From contig NZ_BBPO01000019.1 in assembly GCF_000787815.1 (NCBI RefSeq), forward strand, positions 61,964-117,380: a stretch of 55,417 bases of DNA. Direction: 5' to 3'. The notes beneath the pieces were generated by a model. It searched no databases, had not been told where the DNA came from, and saw only the letters and a program-made list of their open reading frames with translations. Positions 38,810 through 46,398 of this stretch are shown in pieces. Numbering within the stretch: position 1 is the first letter of the stretch; each line of letters starts with the position of its first letter. Source of the DNA: Streptacidiphilus neutrinimicus (GTDB lineage Bacteria; Actinomycetota; Actinomycetes; Streptomycetales; Streptomycetaceae). The translations under genes and the position numbers were made by a program.

Positions 38810-38843
38810 GCGACGCAGAAGGGCCGAGCGACGCAGAAGGGCC
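38808..38843. repeat. 18-bp perfect tandem duplication at the hutD-family stop codon
   Basis: GAGCGACGCAGAAGGGCC occurs twice in direct succession (38808-38825 and 38826-38843). The first copy overlaps the stop codon and the second leads into the terminator stem. Confidence 0.85.
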
Positions 38844-38870
38844 CCGCTCCGGTTTCCCGGAACGGGGCCC
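38839..38870. terminator. Bidirectional hairpin terminator between hutD-family gene and divIVA
   Basis: GGGCCCCG (38839-38846) pairs with CGGGGCCC (38863-38870). The inner CCGG (38849-38852) and CCGG (38857-38860) close a TTTC loop. It separates the convergent ileS and divIVA operons and ends in TCTCGT. Confidence 0.85.
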
Positions 38871-38885
38871 TCTCGTATGACGACC

Positions 38886-40139
38886 CTAGTTCTCGTCGTC
38901 CTGGTCGATCAGGAACCCGCGCATCGGCTGGGGCGCCTGCTGCAGCGGGGGCTGCGGACGGACGGCCGCCATCGGCTGGGTCATCGCCGCCGGAGGCGTC
39001 GGCTGAGCGCCGGCCGGCTGGAACGCGTTGCCGCCGAACGACGGGCCGTTCTGGCCGCCGCCGAAGGACTGCTGGCCGCCGAACGTCTGGTTGCCACCGA
39101 AGGAGGGGCCACCCGCGCTCATCGGGGAGGCGCCAACCGGGCTCATCGCCGGCTGGGGCAGGGGAGCAGCCGGGGGGAGCGAAGCCGTGGCCGGGGTCCG
39201 CGGCGGCGCGAGGCTGTCGTCCGCCTGGGACTCCAGCTGACGCAGCTGCGTCTCCAGGTAGGACTTCAGACGCGTGCGGTACTCACGCTCGAACGCCCGC
39301 AGGTCCTCGACCTTGCGCTCCAGCGTGGCCCGCGCGGACTCCAGGGAGCCCATCGCGACGCGGTGCTTCTCCTGCGCGTCCCGCTCCAGCGCGTCCGCCT
39401 TGGCGCGGGCGTCGCGCTCCAGACCCTCGGCGCGGCTGCGGGCCTCGCCGACGATCTTGTTGGCCTCGGAGCGGGCCTCGGCGATCGCCTGGTCGGCGGT
39501 CTGCTGGGCCAGCGCCAGGACGCGGGCAGCGGAGTCGTTGTTCTGCTGCTGCGGCATCATCGGCTGCTGCTGCATGGGGGCGAGACCGCCGCCCATGGTG
39601 TGGCCGCCCATGGGGCCGCCCATCTGCGGGGCCGGCTGCAGCTGCGGGCCGCCCGGGCCACCGGGGCCGGGGAGCGCGGGCTGACCGGGGTGGCCGCCCA
39701 TCTGCTGCTGCATGTGCGGCGGCATGCCCTGCTGCATACCGGGCTGGCCCATGCCCTGCGGGGGCATGCCCGGCTGGCCCATGCCCTGCGGCATGCCGGG
39801 CTGGCCCATGCCCTGCGGCATCCCCTGCTGGGGCATGCCCTGCTGCGGAACCGGCGGGCCGGATATGGCGGCGGGCACGGGTGCGCCGGGGCGCTGCTGC
39901 TGCGGACCGTCCTGCGGGCCGGGCAGCTCCTTGCGCATGTTCTGCTGGTTCTGCGCCTGGGCGGCGGCACGGGTCGCGGCGGCCAGCTTGGCGCGCAGGT
40001 CCTCGTTCTCGCGCAGGAGGCGGGTCAGCTCGCCTTCCACCTCGTCGAGGAAGGCGTCGACCTCGTCCTCGTCATAGCCTTCGCGGAGGCGGACGGTCGT
40101 GAACTGCTTGTTCCGAACGTCCTCGGGGGTCAATGCCAT
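38886..40139 (-). CDS. divIVA: Polar growth / cell division protein DivIVA (Wag31 homologue)
   Basis: 417 aa. The N-terminal DivIVA domain (residues 1-60) reads MALTPEDVRNKQFTTVRLREGY, DEDEVDAFLDEVEGELTRLLREN, with the membrane-binding loop. A Q/G/P/M-rich insert (about 65-185) contains repeats of MGQPGM. A long coiled coil follows (about 190-310, AQQTADQAIAEARSEANKIVGEARSRAEGLERDA), then a disordered P/G-rich tail ending in FLIDQDDEN. It marks hyphal tips and organises polar wall growth in streptomycetes. GAGGTGAAG precedes the ATG. A 19-codon ORF overlaps the start region and links it to yggT. Confidence 0.96.
   Translation of the reverse strand: MALTPEDVRNKQFTTVRLREGYDEDEVDAFLDEVEGELTRLLRENEDLRAKLAAATRAAAQAQNQQNMRKELPGPQDGPQQQRPGAPVPAAISGPPVPQQGMPQQGMPQGMGQPGMPQGMGQPGMPPQGMGQPGMQQGMPPHMQQQMGGHPGQPALPGPGGPGGPQLQPAPQMGGPMGGHTMGGGLAPMQQQPMMPQQQNNDSAARVLALAQQTADQAIAEARSEANKIVGEARSRAEGLERDARAKADALERDAQEKHRVAMGSLESARATLERKVEDLRAFEREYRTRLKSYLETQLRQLESQADDSLAPPRTPATASLPPAAPLPQPAMSPVGASPMSAGGPSFGGNQTFGGQQSFGGGQNGPSFGGNAFQPAGAQPTPPAAMTQPMAAVRPQPPLQQAPQPMRGFLIDQDDEN
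39725..39848. repeat. Low-complexity repeats inside divIVA coding for MGQPGM-type units
   Basis: In this stretch 12-mer-like units (GGGCTGGCCCATGCCCTGCG on the plus strand) recur three times with small changes. They give alternating M, G, Q and P residues in the DivIVA insert. Slippage could change the copy number between strains. Confidence 0.75.
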
Positions 40140-40189
40140 TTCTTCACCTCAACGTGATCGTCGGACAGCCGGGCGTCTGCGTCGGTCAC
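40130..40189 (-). CDS. 19-aa ORF bridging yggT and divIVA
   Basis: A GTG at 40189 overlaps the yggT stop in GTGA. The frame encodes a 19-residue, D/K/H-rich peptide beginning VTDADARLSD and ending VKKWH. It stops at 40130-40132, seven bases past the first base of the divIVA ATG. A ribosome ending here would be right on top of the divIVA start and its GAGGTGAAG. It could serve translational coupling rather than encode a functional peptide. No domain is visible, and translation is unproven. Confidence 0.4.
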   Translation of the reverse strand: MTDADARLSDDHVEVKKWH

Positions 40190-40470
40190 AGTGCCCCCAC
40201 GACCTGGATCAAGATCAACACAATGATGATCAGCAGCATGAAGGCAAGATCGAGGGCCGCTCCCCCGATCCGCACCGGAGGGATCCACCGCCGCAACAAC
40301 TTGAGCGGCGGATCCGTGACGGTGTAGATGCTCTCGAGCAGGACGACCATGGCCCGCCCTGGCCGCCAGTCGCGGGCGAAGAACTGGACCCAGTCCATCA
40401 CCATGCGGGCCAGGAGCAGGACGAAGAAACACATCAGGACGATGTACAGCACCTGCCATACAACGCTCAC
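40186..40470 (-). CDS. YggT-family membrane protein
   Basis: 94 aa with two membrane helices (about 5-23 and 72-92). Between them the family motif MDWVQFFARDWRPGRAMVVLLESIYTVTDPPLKLLRRWIPPVRIGG is visible. YggT proteins occur next to sepF in Gram-positive bacteria and may act in osmotic tolerance or the division machinery, with no firm function. It lies 27 bp after sepF and before divIVA in the dcw operon. Confidence 0.92.
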   Translation of the reverse strand: MSVVWQVLYIVLMCFFVLLLARMVMDWVQFFARDWRPGRAMVVLLESIYTVTDPPLKLLRRWIPPVRIGGAALDLAFMLLIIIVLILIQVVGAL

Positions 40471-40497
40471 CGTGTCTCCCCTCGCCCTTCATGCCTG

Positions 40498-41097
40498 TCA
40501 GCTCTGGTTGAAGAACCCGCCCTCGGCGATCCGTGCCTTGTCCTCCGCCGTTACATCGACGTTAGCAGGAGACAGCAGGAACACCTTCTGCGTCACGCGC
40601 TCGATGCTGCCGTGAAGCCCGAAGACGAGTCCAGCCGCGAAGTCTACGAGGCGCTTGGCGTCCGTGTCGTCCATCTCCGTGAGATTCATGATCACAGGGG
40701 TGTTCTCACGGAAGTGTTCCCCGATGGTACGGGCCTCGTTGTAGGTTCGCGGGTGCAGCGTGGTGATGCGGTACGGCTCCCGCTCGGAGGCGGTCTTGGA
40801 CGTGATCACCGGGGCGCTCTTCTCGACGAGACGACGTTCGGGTGTGATGGACGCCACTGGCGCGATGCGCTGCTCGGGCGCCCGCATCGGGGCGACGACC
40901 GCCGAGGCGGCCACCGGAGCGGCGGCGACCGGGGCGGCCACGGGCGCGGCCGGGCGACGGACCTCCTCGGTCTGTCCGGTCCTCAGCGGCTCGGGCTCGT
41001 GGTCGTAGTCGTCGTCCGGGTCGTAACCCTGGGCGTCGTAGCCATCGTCCTCCACGAGACCGAGGTAGACCGCCATCTTGCGCATTGCGCCGGCCAT
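40498..41097 (-). CDS. sepF: Cell division protein SepF
   Basis: 199 aa. The N-terminus [17 protein letters not shown] is an amphipathic membrane-binding helix. An acidic D/Y-rich linker (about 18-40) and an A/P-rich stretch follow. The C-terminal SepF fold (about 115-199) includes [56 protein letters not shown] and [11 protein letters not shown]. SepF tethers FtsZ to the membrane in bacteria lacking FtsA. The ATG has GGAGG at 8 bases. A long inverted repeat lies in its leader. Confidence 0.95.
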   Translation of the reverse strand: MAGAMRKMAVYLGLVEDDGYDAQGYDPDDDYDHEPEPLRTGQTEEVRRPAAPVAAPVAAAPVAASAVVAPMRAPEQRIAPVASITPERRLVEKSAPVITSKTASEREPYRITTLHPRTYNEARTIGEHFRENTPVIMNLTEMDDTDAKRLVDFAAGLVFGLHGSIERVTQKVFLLSPANVDVTAEDKARIAEGGFFNQS

Positions 41098-41118
41098 ACT
41101 CCTGTCCTCCGCTCTGTG

Positions 41119-41149
41119 GTGGATCGGTCCGGGAGGTACTACGATCCAC
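41119..41149. promoter_or_regulatory. 8+8 inverted repeat in the sepF leader
   Basis: GTGGATCG (41119-41126) and CGATCCAC (41142-41149) are perfect complements with a 15-base spacer, 22-52 bp upstream of the sepF start. It could be an operator or an RNA hairpin near the ribosome binding site. It lies in the 128-bp yggS-sepF gap, in which I see no other motif. Confidence 0.45.
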
Positions 41150-41225
41150 GGTTCCCCTCCGGCTCCCCGGAGAGATTCTGGAATGTCCGGATTTGTTCTC
41201 CGGTCTGATCTTCTAACCGGTGACG

Positions 41226-41981
41226 TTACCGGAGCGTCGGCCGCGCACCCAGTACCGCCGTACCGATGCGTACGTGTGTCGCACCGGCAGCAATGGCTTC
41301 TTCCAGGTCTCCTGACATCCCGGCAGAGACCATCGTGGCAGCAGGATGGGTCTCGCGTACGCGGGATGCGATTTCCGCGAGACGGCCGAAGGCACGGCCT
41401 GCGTCGCCTGCGAACGGTCCCACCAGCGGCGCCACCGCCATCAGACCGTCAAGTCGCAGGCCAGGGGCGGACGCTACGGCCTGCGCCAGCGCCTCGACCT
41501 CACTCGGCGCGGCTCCGCCGCGGTGCGCCCCCTCCGGGGTCTCCGACTCCAGGCCGACCTGAATCAGGCAGCCGAGCTCGGCTCGTCCGGATTTGACCAC
41601 TTCCGCCGAGAGCGCGTCGACGAGCCTGGTCCGGTCCACGGAATGCACGCGGTCGGCGTACCGGAGAACGGAACGGACTTTGTTGGTCTGCAATTGGCCG
41701 ACGAAATGCCAAGCAAGGGCCAGATCCCGGCATTCCGCCGCTTTCGGCGCCGCATCCTGGTCGCGGTTCTCGGCGACGTCGGTCACCCCGAGCTCCGCCA
41801 GCAGCCGGGTGTCGGACGCCGGGTAGGTCTTCGTGACGACCACCAGGGTCACCTCGTCGCGCGGCCGCCCGGCGGCCGCGCAGGCGGCGCCGATGCGCGC
41901 CTCCACTGCGGCGAGGTTTGTCCGGAGTTCTGCCAGTCGGTCTGAAAAGGCCAGACGCTCCGCTGATGTCAGATTTGTCAC
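41226..41981 (-). CDS. YggS-family pyridoxal phosphate homeostasis protein
   Basis: 251 aa PLP-binding TIM-barrel protein (PLPBP/YggS). It contains [14 protein letters not shown] with the PLP lysine at residue 51, [53 protein letters not shown], and [30 protein letters not shown]. It buffers intracellular PLP and has no known enzymatic activity. The start is the GTG at 41981, which overlaps the pgeF-type stop in GTGA. Location between ftsZ and sepF is the conserved Gram-positive order. Confidence 0.95.
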   Translation of the reverse strand: MTNLTSAERLAFSDRLAELRTNLAAVEARIGAACAAAGRPRDEVTLVVVTKTYPASDTRLLAELGVTDVAENRDQDAAPKAAECRDLALAWHFVGQLQTNKVRSVLRYADRVHSVDRTRLVDALSAEVVKSGRAELGCLIQVGLESETPEGAHRGGAAPSEVEALAQAVASAPGLRLDGLMAVAPLVGPFAGDAGRAFGRLAEIASRVRETHPAATMVSAGMSGDLEEAIAAGATHVRIGTAVLGARPTLR

Positions 41982-42709
41982 TTGGGATCCAGCCAGACGT
42001 AGCTCGCCAGGCGTCCGGTCCGCGACGCCCGCCGGTAGGAGAAGTGGTCCTCGGACTCGAGGGTGCAGACGTGCCGGCCGCTGCGGACCGTCACTCCGCG
42101 CAGGGCGAGTTGGGCGGCGACGCCGGCCGGGATGTCGAGGGACGGCGTCCCCCAGCTCGTCTCGGCGAAGGCTTCCGGCGTCCCGGCCGCCACCTCGGCC
42201 CGGAGCGCCGCCGGCACCTCGTAGCACCGTCCGCACACGCTCGGCCCGATCATCGCCTCGATACCGGTGGCCCCCAGCTCGCGCATCAGCGCCACGACGG
42301 TGTCGGCGACCCCCTTCGCCAGCCCCGGCCGCCCGACGTGCGCGGCGCCGACGACGCCGGCCACGGGGTCGGCGAGGAGGATCGGCGTGCAGTCCGCCGT
42401 GAGAACGGCGAGAGCGAGGCCGGGCACCCGGGTCGCCACGGCGTCGACGCTCGGCGCCTCGCCGTCCGCCTGCCGCCCGCTCGCGATGAAGCCTTCGGCG
42501 CCGTGGACCTGGTTCATCCAGACCACGTCCGCCGGGTCGATCCCGAGCGCGGCCGCCGCGAGCTTCCGGTTCTCCCGGACCGCGGCCGGGTCGTCCCCGA
42601 CCGCGCCCCCGAGATTCAGCTCCGCGTAGGGCTCCGCGCTCACCCCGCCCCACCGGTCCGTGAAGGCGGCGTGCACTCCATGTCCCAGGTCAATCCGCTG
42701 GCCGATCAT
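41978..42709 (-). CDS. pgeF: PgeF/YfiH-family multicopper-type oxidoreductase (peptidoglycan editing factor)
   Basis: 243 aa. The family motifs are present: AAFTDRWGGVSAEPYAELNLG, VVWMNQVHGAEGF, LAVLTADCTPILLADPVAGVVGAAHVGRPGLAKGV, GPSVCGRCYEVP and CTLESEDHFSYRRASRTGRLASYVW. The metal ligands (NQVHG His, TADC Cys, AAHVGRPG His) are in place; the last motif is HVGRPG where enterobacterial members have HAGWRG. Relatives act on purine nucleosides and prevent wrong amino acids (L-Ser) in peptidoglycan in E. coli; this role here is inferred. It lies between ftsZ and yggS with GTGA coupling to the latter. Confidence 0.9.
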   Translation of the reverse strand: MIGQRIDLGHGVHAAFTDRWGGVSAEPYAELNLGGAVGDDPAAVRENRKLAAAALGIDPADVVWMNQVHGAEGFIASGRQADGEAPSVDAVATRVPGLALAVLTADCTPILLADPVAGVVGAAHVGRPGLAKGVADTVVALMRELGATGIEAMIGPSVCGRCYEVPAALRAEVAAGTPEAFAETSWGTPSLDIPAGVAAQLALRGVTVRSGRHVCTLESEDHFSYRRASRTGRLASYVWLDPK

Positions 42710-42741
42710 GGGATCACCTTATGGCACACGGGGAGGAAACC

Positions 42742-42877
42742 GAGGGGCGCGGGGAACTGCGCGACAAGCCACCTGAACTGGTGCGTCGCCGAGCGAGCAG
42801 GGCCATCCGCACTGGGTGGTCGCTCGCGCCCACGCGGCGGAGCCGCATGGTGTTGCAGCCTCGCGCCCCCCGGGGGG
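42742..42877. repeat. Palindromic intergenic element downstream of ftsZ
   Basis: The gap 42710-42896 holds GAGGGGCGCGGGGAACTGCG, which resembles a palindromic intergenic repeat I recall from many Streptomyces genomes. It can fold on itself: GGGGCGCG (42744-42751) with CGCGCCCC (42862-42869), GAGCGA (42791-42796) with TCGCTC (42820-42825), GCGGC-GGA-GCCGC (42834-42846), and a CCCCCCGGGGGG palindrome (42866-42877). It probably also ends or attenuates the ftsZ transcript. Confidence 0.6.
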
Positions 42878-42896
42878 TGCACCTACAGCGACTGCG

Positions 42897-44129
42897 TCAC
42901 TTCAGGAAGTCCGGGACGTCCAGCTCCTCCGCCGCCGAGTCGACGTACGGCGGGCGGGGCGGGGCCTGCTGCGGGACCGGGGGGATGGTGGGCTCGGGGG
43001 CCGGCGTCGGACGGGGGTTGTCCTCGGCCCGCGGCACGCTGCCGAGGGTGTGGATGCTGCGGCCCGTCGCCGTGGAGCCCGCCGCGGACGAACCCGCGCC
43101 TGCCCGCGGGAACTCCGGCGTCGCCGCCGGACGGTCGCTCGACGCGGAGCGGACGATCGGCTCGCGCACGATCGGGGTCGGCTGGCCGCCGTCGAAGCCG
43201 GCCGCGATGACGGTGACGCGGACCTCGTCGCCGAGGGCGTCGTCGATGACCGCACCGAAGATGATGTTGGCCTCGGGGTGCGCGGCCTCGCTGACCAGCT
43301 GCGCCGACTCGTTGATCTCGAACAGGCCCAGGTCCGAGCCGCCGGAGATGGAGAGCAGGACGCCGCGGGCGCCGTCGATGGACGCCTCCAGCAGCGGTGA
43401 GGAGATCGCCATGACCGCCGCCGCCTTCGCGCGGTCCTCGCCGCGCGCCGAACCGATGCCCATGAGCGCGGAACCCGCGCCGCTCATCACGGACTTGACG
43501 TCCGCGAAGTCGAGGTTGATCAGGCCGGGGGTGGTGATCAGGTCGGTGATGCCCTGGACACCGGAGAGCAGCACCTGGTCGGCGCTGCGGAACGCGTCCA
43601 GCACGCTGACCTGGCGGTCCGAGATGGAGAGCAGGCGGTCGTTGGGGATGACGATGAGGGTGTCGACCTCCTCGCGCAGCTGCGCGATGCCGTCCTCCGC
43701 CTGGTTGGCGCGGCGGCGCCCCTCGAAGGTGAACGGGCGGGTGACCACGCCGATCGTCAGCGCGCCGAGCGAGCGGGCGATGTTGGCGACCACGGGCGCG
43801 CCGCCGGTGCCGGTGCCGCCGCCCTCGCCTGCGGTCACGAAGACCATGTCGGCCCCCTTGAGGACCTCCTCGATCTCCTCGCGGTGGTCCTCGGCCGCCT
43901 TGCGGCCGACCTCGGGGTTGGCTCCGGCGCCAAGGCCGCGGGTGAGCTCACGGCCCACGTCGAGCTTCACGTCGGCGTCGCTCATCAGCAGCGCCTGGGC
44001 ATCGGTGTTGATCGCGATGAACTCGACGCCCTTGAGCCCGACCTCGATCATCCGGTTGATGGCGTTGACGCCGCCGCCGCCGATACCGACGACCTTGATG
44101 ACTGCGAGGTAGTTCTGCGGTGCTGCCAC
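42897..44129 (-). CDS. ftsZ: Cell division protein FtsZ
   Basis: 410 aa tubulin-like GTPase. The N-terminus [21 protein letters not shown] binds the nucleotide; the tubulin signature GGGTGTG is at residues 103-109; [20 protein letters not shown] and the T7 loop [11 protein letters not shown] (about 206) are intact. A variable P/A-rich linker (about 320-400) ends in the conserved C-terminal peptide DVPDFLK, which binds SepF/FtsW partners. It forms the Z-ring and, in streptomycetes, the sporulation ladders. A promoter with nearby WhiA-type and inverted-repeat motifs lies upstream in the ftsQ-ftsZ gap. Length is usual for the family. Confidence 0.98.
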   Translation of the reverse strand: MAAPQNYLAVIKVVGIGGGGVNAINRMIEVGLKGVEFIAINTDAQALLMSDADVKLDVGRELTRGLGAGANPEVGRKAAEDHREEIEEVLKGADMVFVTAGEGGGTGTGGAPVVANIARSLGALTIGVVTRPFTFEGRRRANQAEDGIAQLREEVDTLIVIPNDRLLSISDRQVSVLDAFRSADQVLLSGVQGITDLITTPGLINLDFADVKSVMSGAGSALMGIGSARGEDRAKAAAVMAISSPLLEASIDGARGVLLSISGGSDLGLFEINESAQLVSEAAHPEANIIFGAVIDDALGDEVRVTVIAAGFDGGQPTPIVREPIVRSASSDRPAATPEFPRAGAGSSAAGSTATGRSIHTLGSVPRAEDNPRPTPAPEPTIPPVPQQAPPRPPYVDSAAEELDVPDFLK

Positions 44130-44203
44130 GTCGAAGGCCTCTCGCCTCGGATCTGTCTACTCATACCGAAGGGGCGGTGCTTTCGACGCTCCCGACCCGA
44201 ACC

Positions 44204-44220
44204 CTAAACATGAGGTTTAG
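44204..44220. promoter_or_regulatory. Inverted repeat CTAAAC-N5-GTTTAG in the ftsZ leader
   Basis: CTAAAC (44204-44209) and GTTTAG (44215-44220) flank ATGAG, about 75-90 bp upstream of ftsZ. AT-rich DNA here is unusual for the window. It would form an RNA hairpin in the leader or serve as an operator. Confidence 0.45.
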
Positions 44221-44262
44221 AGTTAATGCTATGTCACTGCTGCATTATCCACTGTCACTAGG

Positions 44263-44298
44263 ACAGTAGGCATCTGGGCATGCCGGTTCAACGGACAC
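44263..44298 (-). promoter_or_regulatory. ftsZ promoter with an adjacent WhiA-type GACAC motif
   Basis: On the minus strand TTGAAC (44291-44286), a 17-base spacer and TACTGT (44268-44263) make a good sigma70-type promoter about 130 bp upstream of ftsZ. GACAC, the remembered WhiA core motif, lies at 44294-44298 on the plus strand, three bases beyond the -35. ACTGTC-ACTAG-GACAGT (44251-44267) is a perfect inverted repeat covering the -10 and start site. The rest of the 44130-44393 gap includes the T-rich run at 44311-44316. Confidence 0.6.
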
Positions 44299-44393
44299 GC
44301 CGAGCAAGCGGTTTTTTCTTGTGAGCCTATGTGATCTAAGGTCTCCGCGCGTACACGGGGGTCAACAAGCGTCACGGCACAGTAGACGGTCCG

Positions 44394-45293
44394 TCAAGAC
44401 CGCAGCGCGGGATCCGTCGGTGCGCTCACGTCGTATCCGTGTGCGGACTGCTTCAGCAGTGCGCCCAACACGACGGCCTTGCGCGGGCTCTGCTCGGGAC
44501 TGCCCCAATAGACCGTGCCCGAAGGGCCGGTGAGCGTCAGCTCGATGTCGTCGTACGAGTGGACGACGACGAGCGAGGTGCGCCTCGCGACGGCGGGCGG
44601 GAGGGACTTGGCCACCTCGACCGCGCCCGCCACCAGAACCGTCTCGGGGAACTGAGCGAGCTCGCCCCTCCCGGCGTCCGAGAGCGCGAGCTGCACGACG
44701 GGCACGCCGGGCGGCGGCGTCGACAGCGTCACGAACCGCACGCCCGTCGTGTCCTCCAGCGCGTACCGGCCGTCGGCGCCGCGCACCGCCGCGACCGGCA
44801 CCCGCTCGGTGACGGTGATCCGGACCGAGTGCGGCCAGGAGGTGGACACGGCGGCGTGGTCGACGCGCGGCAGCGCCTTCTCCACCCGCGCCTCCACCGC
44901 GCCGGTGTCCAGTTGCTCCAACGGGCCGCCCAGCGGCACCTGGGCGGCCTGCAGCACCTGAGCCCTGGTCAGCGTCCTGAGCCCGGCCACGGAGACCGTG
45001 CGCACGTCGAAGACCGAGGAGAACCAGACCAGCCAGACGCCGGTGCCGAGCAGCGCGGCGACGAGGCCGCACAGCACGACGATCCCCCGGCGGGACAGCC
45101 TGAGCCGGGGCCGGGGCGGGCGCTCCCCTTCAGGGCCCGCCTTCGGCTCCTCGACCCCGACGCGAGACCCTGAGTCGGAACTCCGGCTGTGCTCGGGCCG
45201 CCCTGCGATCGACGGCACCGTGCGACCCGAGCCAGCACGGCGGAGCCGCAGGGGTGGCAGCCAGCCGGGGTTCCGACTCAGGGTCCTAGCCAC
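44394..45293 (-). CDS. ftsQ: Cell division protein FtsQ
   Basis: 299 aa bitopic protein. A long cytoplasmic N-terminus (about 67 residues) is followed by a membrane helix (RRGIVVLCGLVAALLGTGVWLVWFSSVF, about 68-93), a POTRA domain (VRTVSVAGLRTLTRAQVLQAAQVPLGGPL) and a beta-domain (WPHSVRITVTERVPVAAVRG). It recruits late divisome proteins. The GTG at 45293 overlaps the murG stop (GTGGCTAG), which favours it; a GTG at 45218 is an alternative. The N-terminal codons lie in a 24-bp inverted repeat, so this segment may be extra relative to typical FtsQ (about 260-270 aa in streptomycetes, from memory). Confidence 0.93.
   Translation of the reverse strand: MARTLSRNPGWLPPLRLRRAGSGRTVPSIAGRPEHSRSSDSGSRVGVEEPKAGPEGERPPRPRLRLSRRGIVVLCGLVAALLGTGVWLVWFSSVFDVRTVSVAGLRTLTRAQVLQAAQVPLGGPLEQLDTGAVEARVEKALPRVDHAAVSTSWPHSVRITVTERVPVAAVRGADGRYALEDTTGVRFVTLSTPPPGVPVVQLALSDAGRGELAQFPETVLVAGAVEVAKSLPPAVARRTSLVVVHSYDDIELTLTGPSGTVYWGSPEQSPRKAVVLGALLKQSAHGYDVSAPTDPALRS
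45166..45285. repeat. 24-bp inverted repeat inside the 5' end of ftsQ
   Basis: The arms lie at 45166-45189 and 45262-45285 and match at 23 of 24 positions (single C/T difference). The 72-base middle contains further inverted pieces (GTGCT/AGCAC and GCTCGGG/CCCGAGC). Both arms are in the ftsQ reading frame, near codons 3-11 and 35-43. Confidence 0.85.
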
Positions 45294-46392
45294 GGCGGCG
45301 GCCGCTCCGGTGTGCGTCGACCGCCTCGTAGACCATCTGCGCCAGCAGCTGGTCCGCGTCGCGGCGGCCGAACTCGGCCGCGGCGTGGGACATCTGCCAC
45401 AGGCGCTGCGGGTCGGTGAGCACCGGGAGCACGTTCTGCAGCACCCAGTCCGGGGTGAGCTCGGCGTCGTCGATCAGCAGGCCGCCGCCCGCGCGGACGA
45501 CCGGCTGCGCGTTCAGGCGCTGCTCGCCGTTGCCGATCGGCAGCGGCACGAAGACGCCCGGCAGGCCGACGGCGGCGAGCTCGGCGACGGTCATCGCGCC
45601 GGCCCGGCAGAGCATCAGGTCCGCGGCGGCGTAGGCGAGGTCCATCCGGTCCAGGTACGGCACCGCCCGGTAGGGCGGCATGCCCGGCAGGTCGTTGACG
45701 GGCGGCAGCTCGTTCTTCGGGCCGACCGCGTGCAGGATCTGCACGCCGTACTGCTGCAGCCGCGGCGCGACGGCCTGGACCGTCTCGTTCAGGCGCCGCG
45801 CGCCCTGGGAGCCGCCGGAGACCAGCAGGGTGGGCAGGTTCTGCTCCAGGCCGAAGTACTGCCGCGCCTGCGGGCGGGCCATGCCGCGGTCCAGGTTGGC
45901 GATGGTGTGCCGCAGCGGGATGCCGATGTAGCGGGCCTTCTGGAACTTGCTGTCCGGCGTGGCCACGGCCACGTAGTCGGTGTAGCGGGAGCCGATCTTG
46001 TTGGCGACGCCGGGACGGGCGTTCGCCTCGTGGATGACGATCGGCACGCCGCTGCGCTTGGCCGCGAAGTACGCGGACATCGAGACGTAGCCGCCGAAGC
46101 CGACGACCACGTCCGCCTTGGTGCGCTCCAGGATGTCCTGGACGGCCTTGACGGTGTTGCGGAGGCGGCCGGGCAGGGTGATCAGGTCGCCGGAGGGCTT
46201 GCGCGGCAGGGCGACCTTCGGGATCAGCGCGAGCTCGTAGCCGCGCTCGGGAACCAGCCGCGTCTCCAGCCCCGACTCGGTGCCGAGCGCGGTGATGCCG
46301 ACCGTGGGGTCGTTGCGCCGCAGCGCGTCAGCCAACGCGAGTGCGGGCTCGATATGACCGGCGGTGCCACCGCCGGCGAGGACCACATGCAC
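45286..46392 (-). CDS. murG: UDP-GlcNAc:lipid I N-acetylglucosaminyltransferase
   Basis: MurG, 368 aa, GT28 glycosyltransferase that converts lipid I to lipid II at the inner face of the membrane. The first G-loop is HVVLAGGGTAGHIEPALALA (2-21), the second includes VVVGFGGYVSMSAYFAAKRSGVPIVIHEANARPGVANK, and the third is LLVSGGSQGARRLNE. The UDP-GlcNAc site reads LMLCRAGAMTVAELAAVGLPGVFVPLP and NGEQRLNAQPVVRAGGG. The ATG lies 6 bp after the ftsW stop. Its end overlaps the ftsQ GTG by 8 bases. Confidence 0.98.
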   Translation of the reverse strand: MHVVLAGGGTAGHIEPALALADALRRNDPTVGITALGTESGLETRLVPERGYELALIPKVALPRKPSGDLITLPGRLRNTVKAVQDILERTKADVVVGFGGYVSMSAYFAAKRSGVPIVIHEANARPGVANKIGSRYTDYVAVATPDSKFQKARYIGIPLRHTIANLDRGMARPQARQYFGLEQNLPTLLVSGGSQGARRLNETVQAVAPRLQQYGVQILHAVGPKNELPPVNDLPGMPPYRAVPYLDRMDLAYAAADLMLCRAGAMTVAELAAVGLPGVFVPLPIGNGEQRLNAQPVVRAGGGLLIDDAELTPDWVLQNVLPVLTDPQRLWQMSHAAAEFGRRDADQLLAQMVYEAVDAHRSGRRRG

Positions 46393-46398
46393 CGAAAT

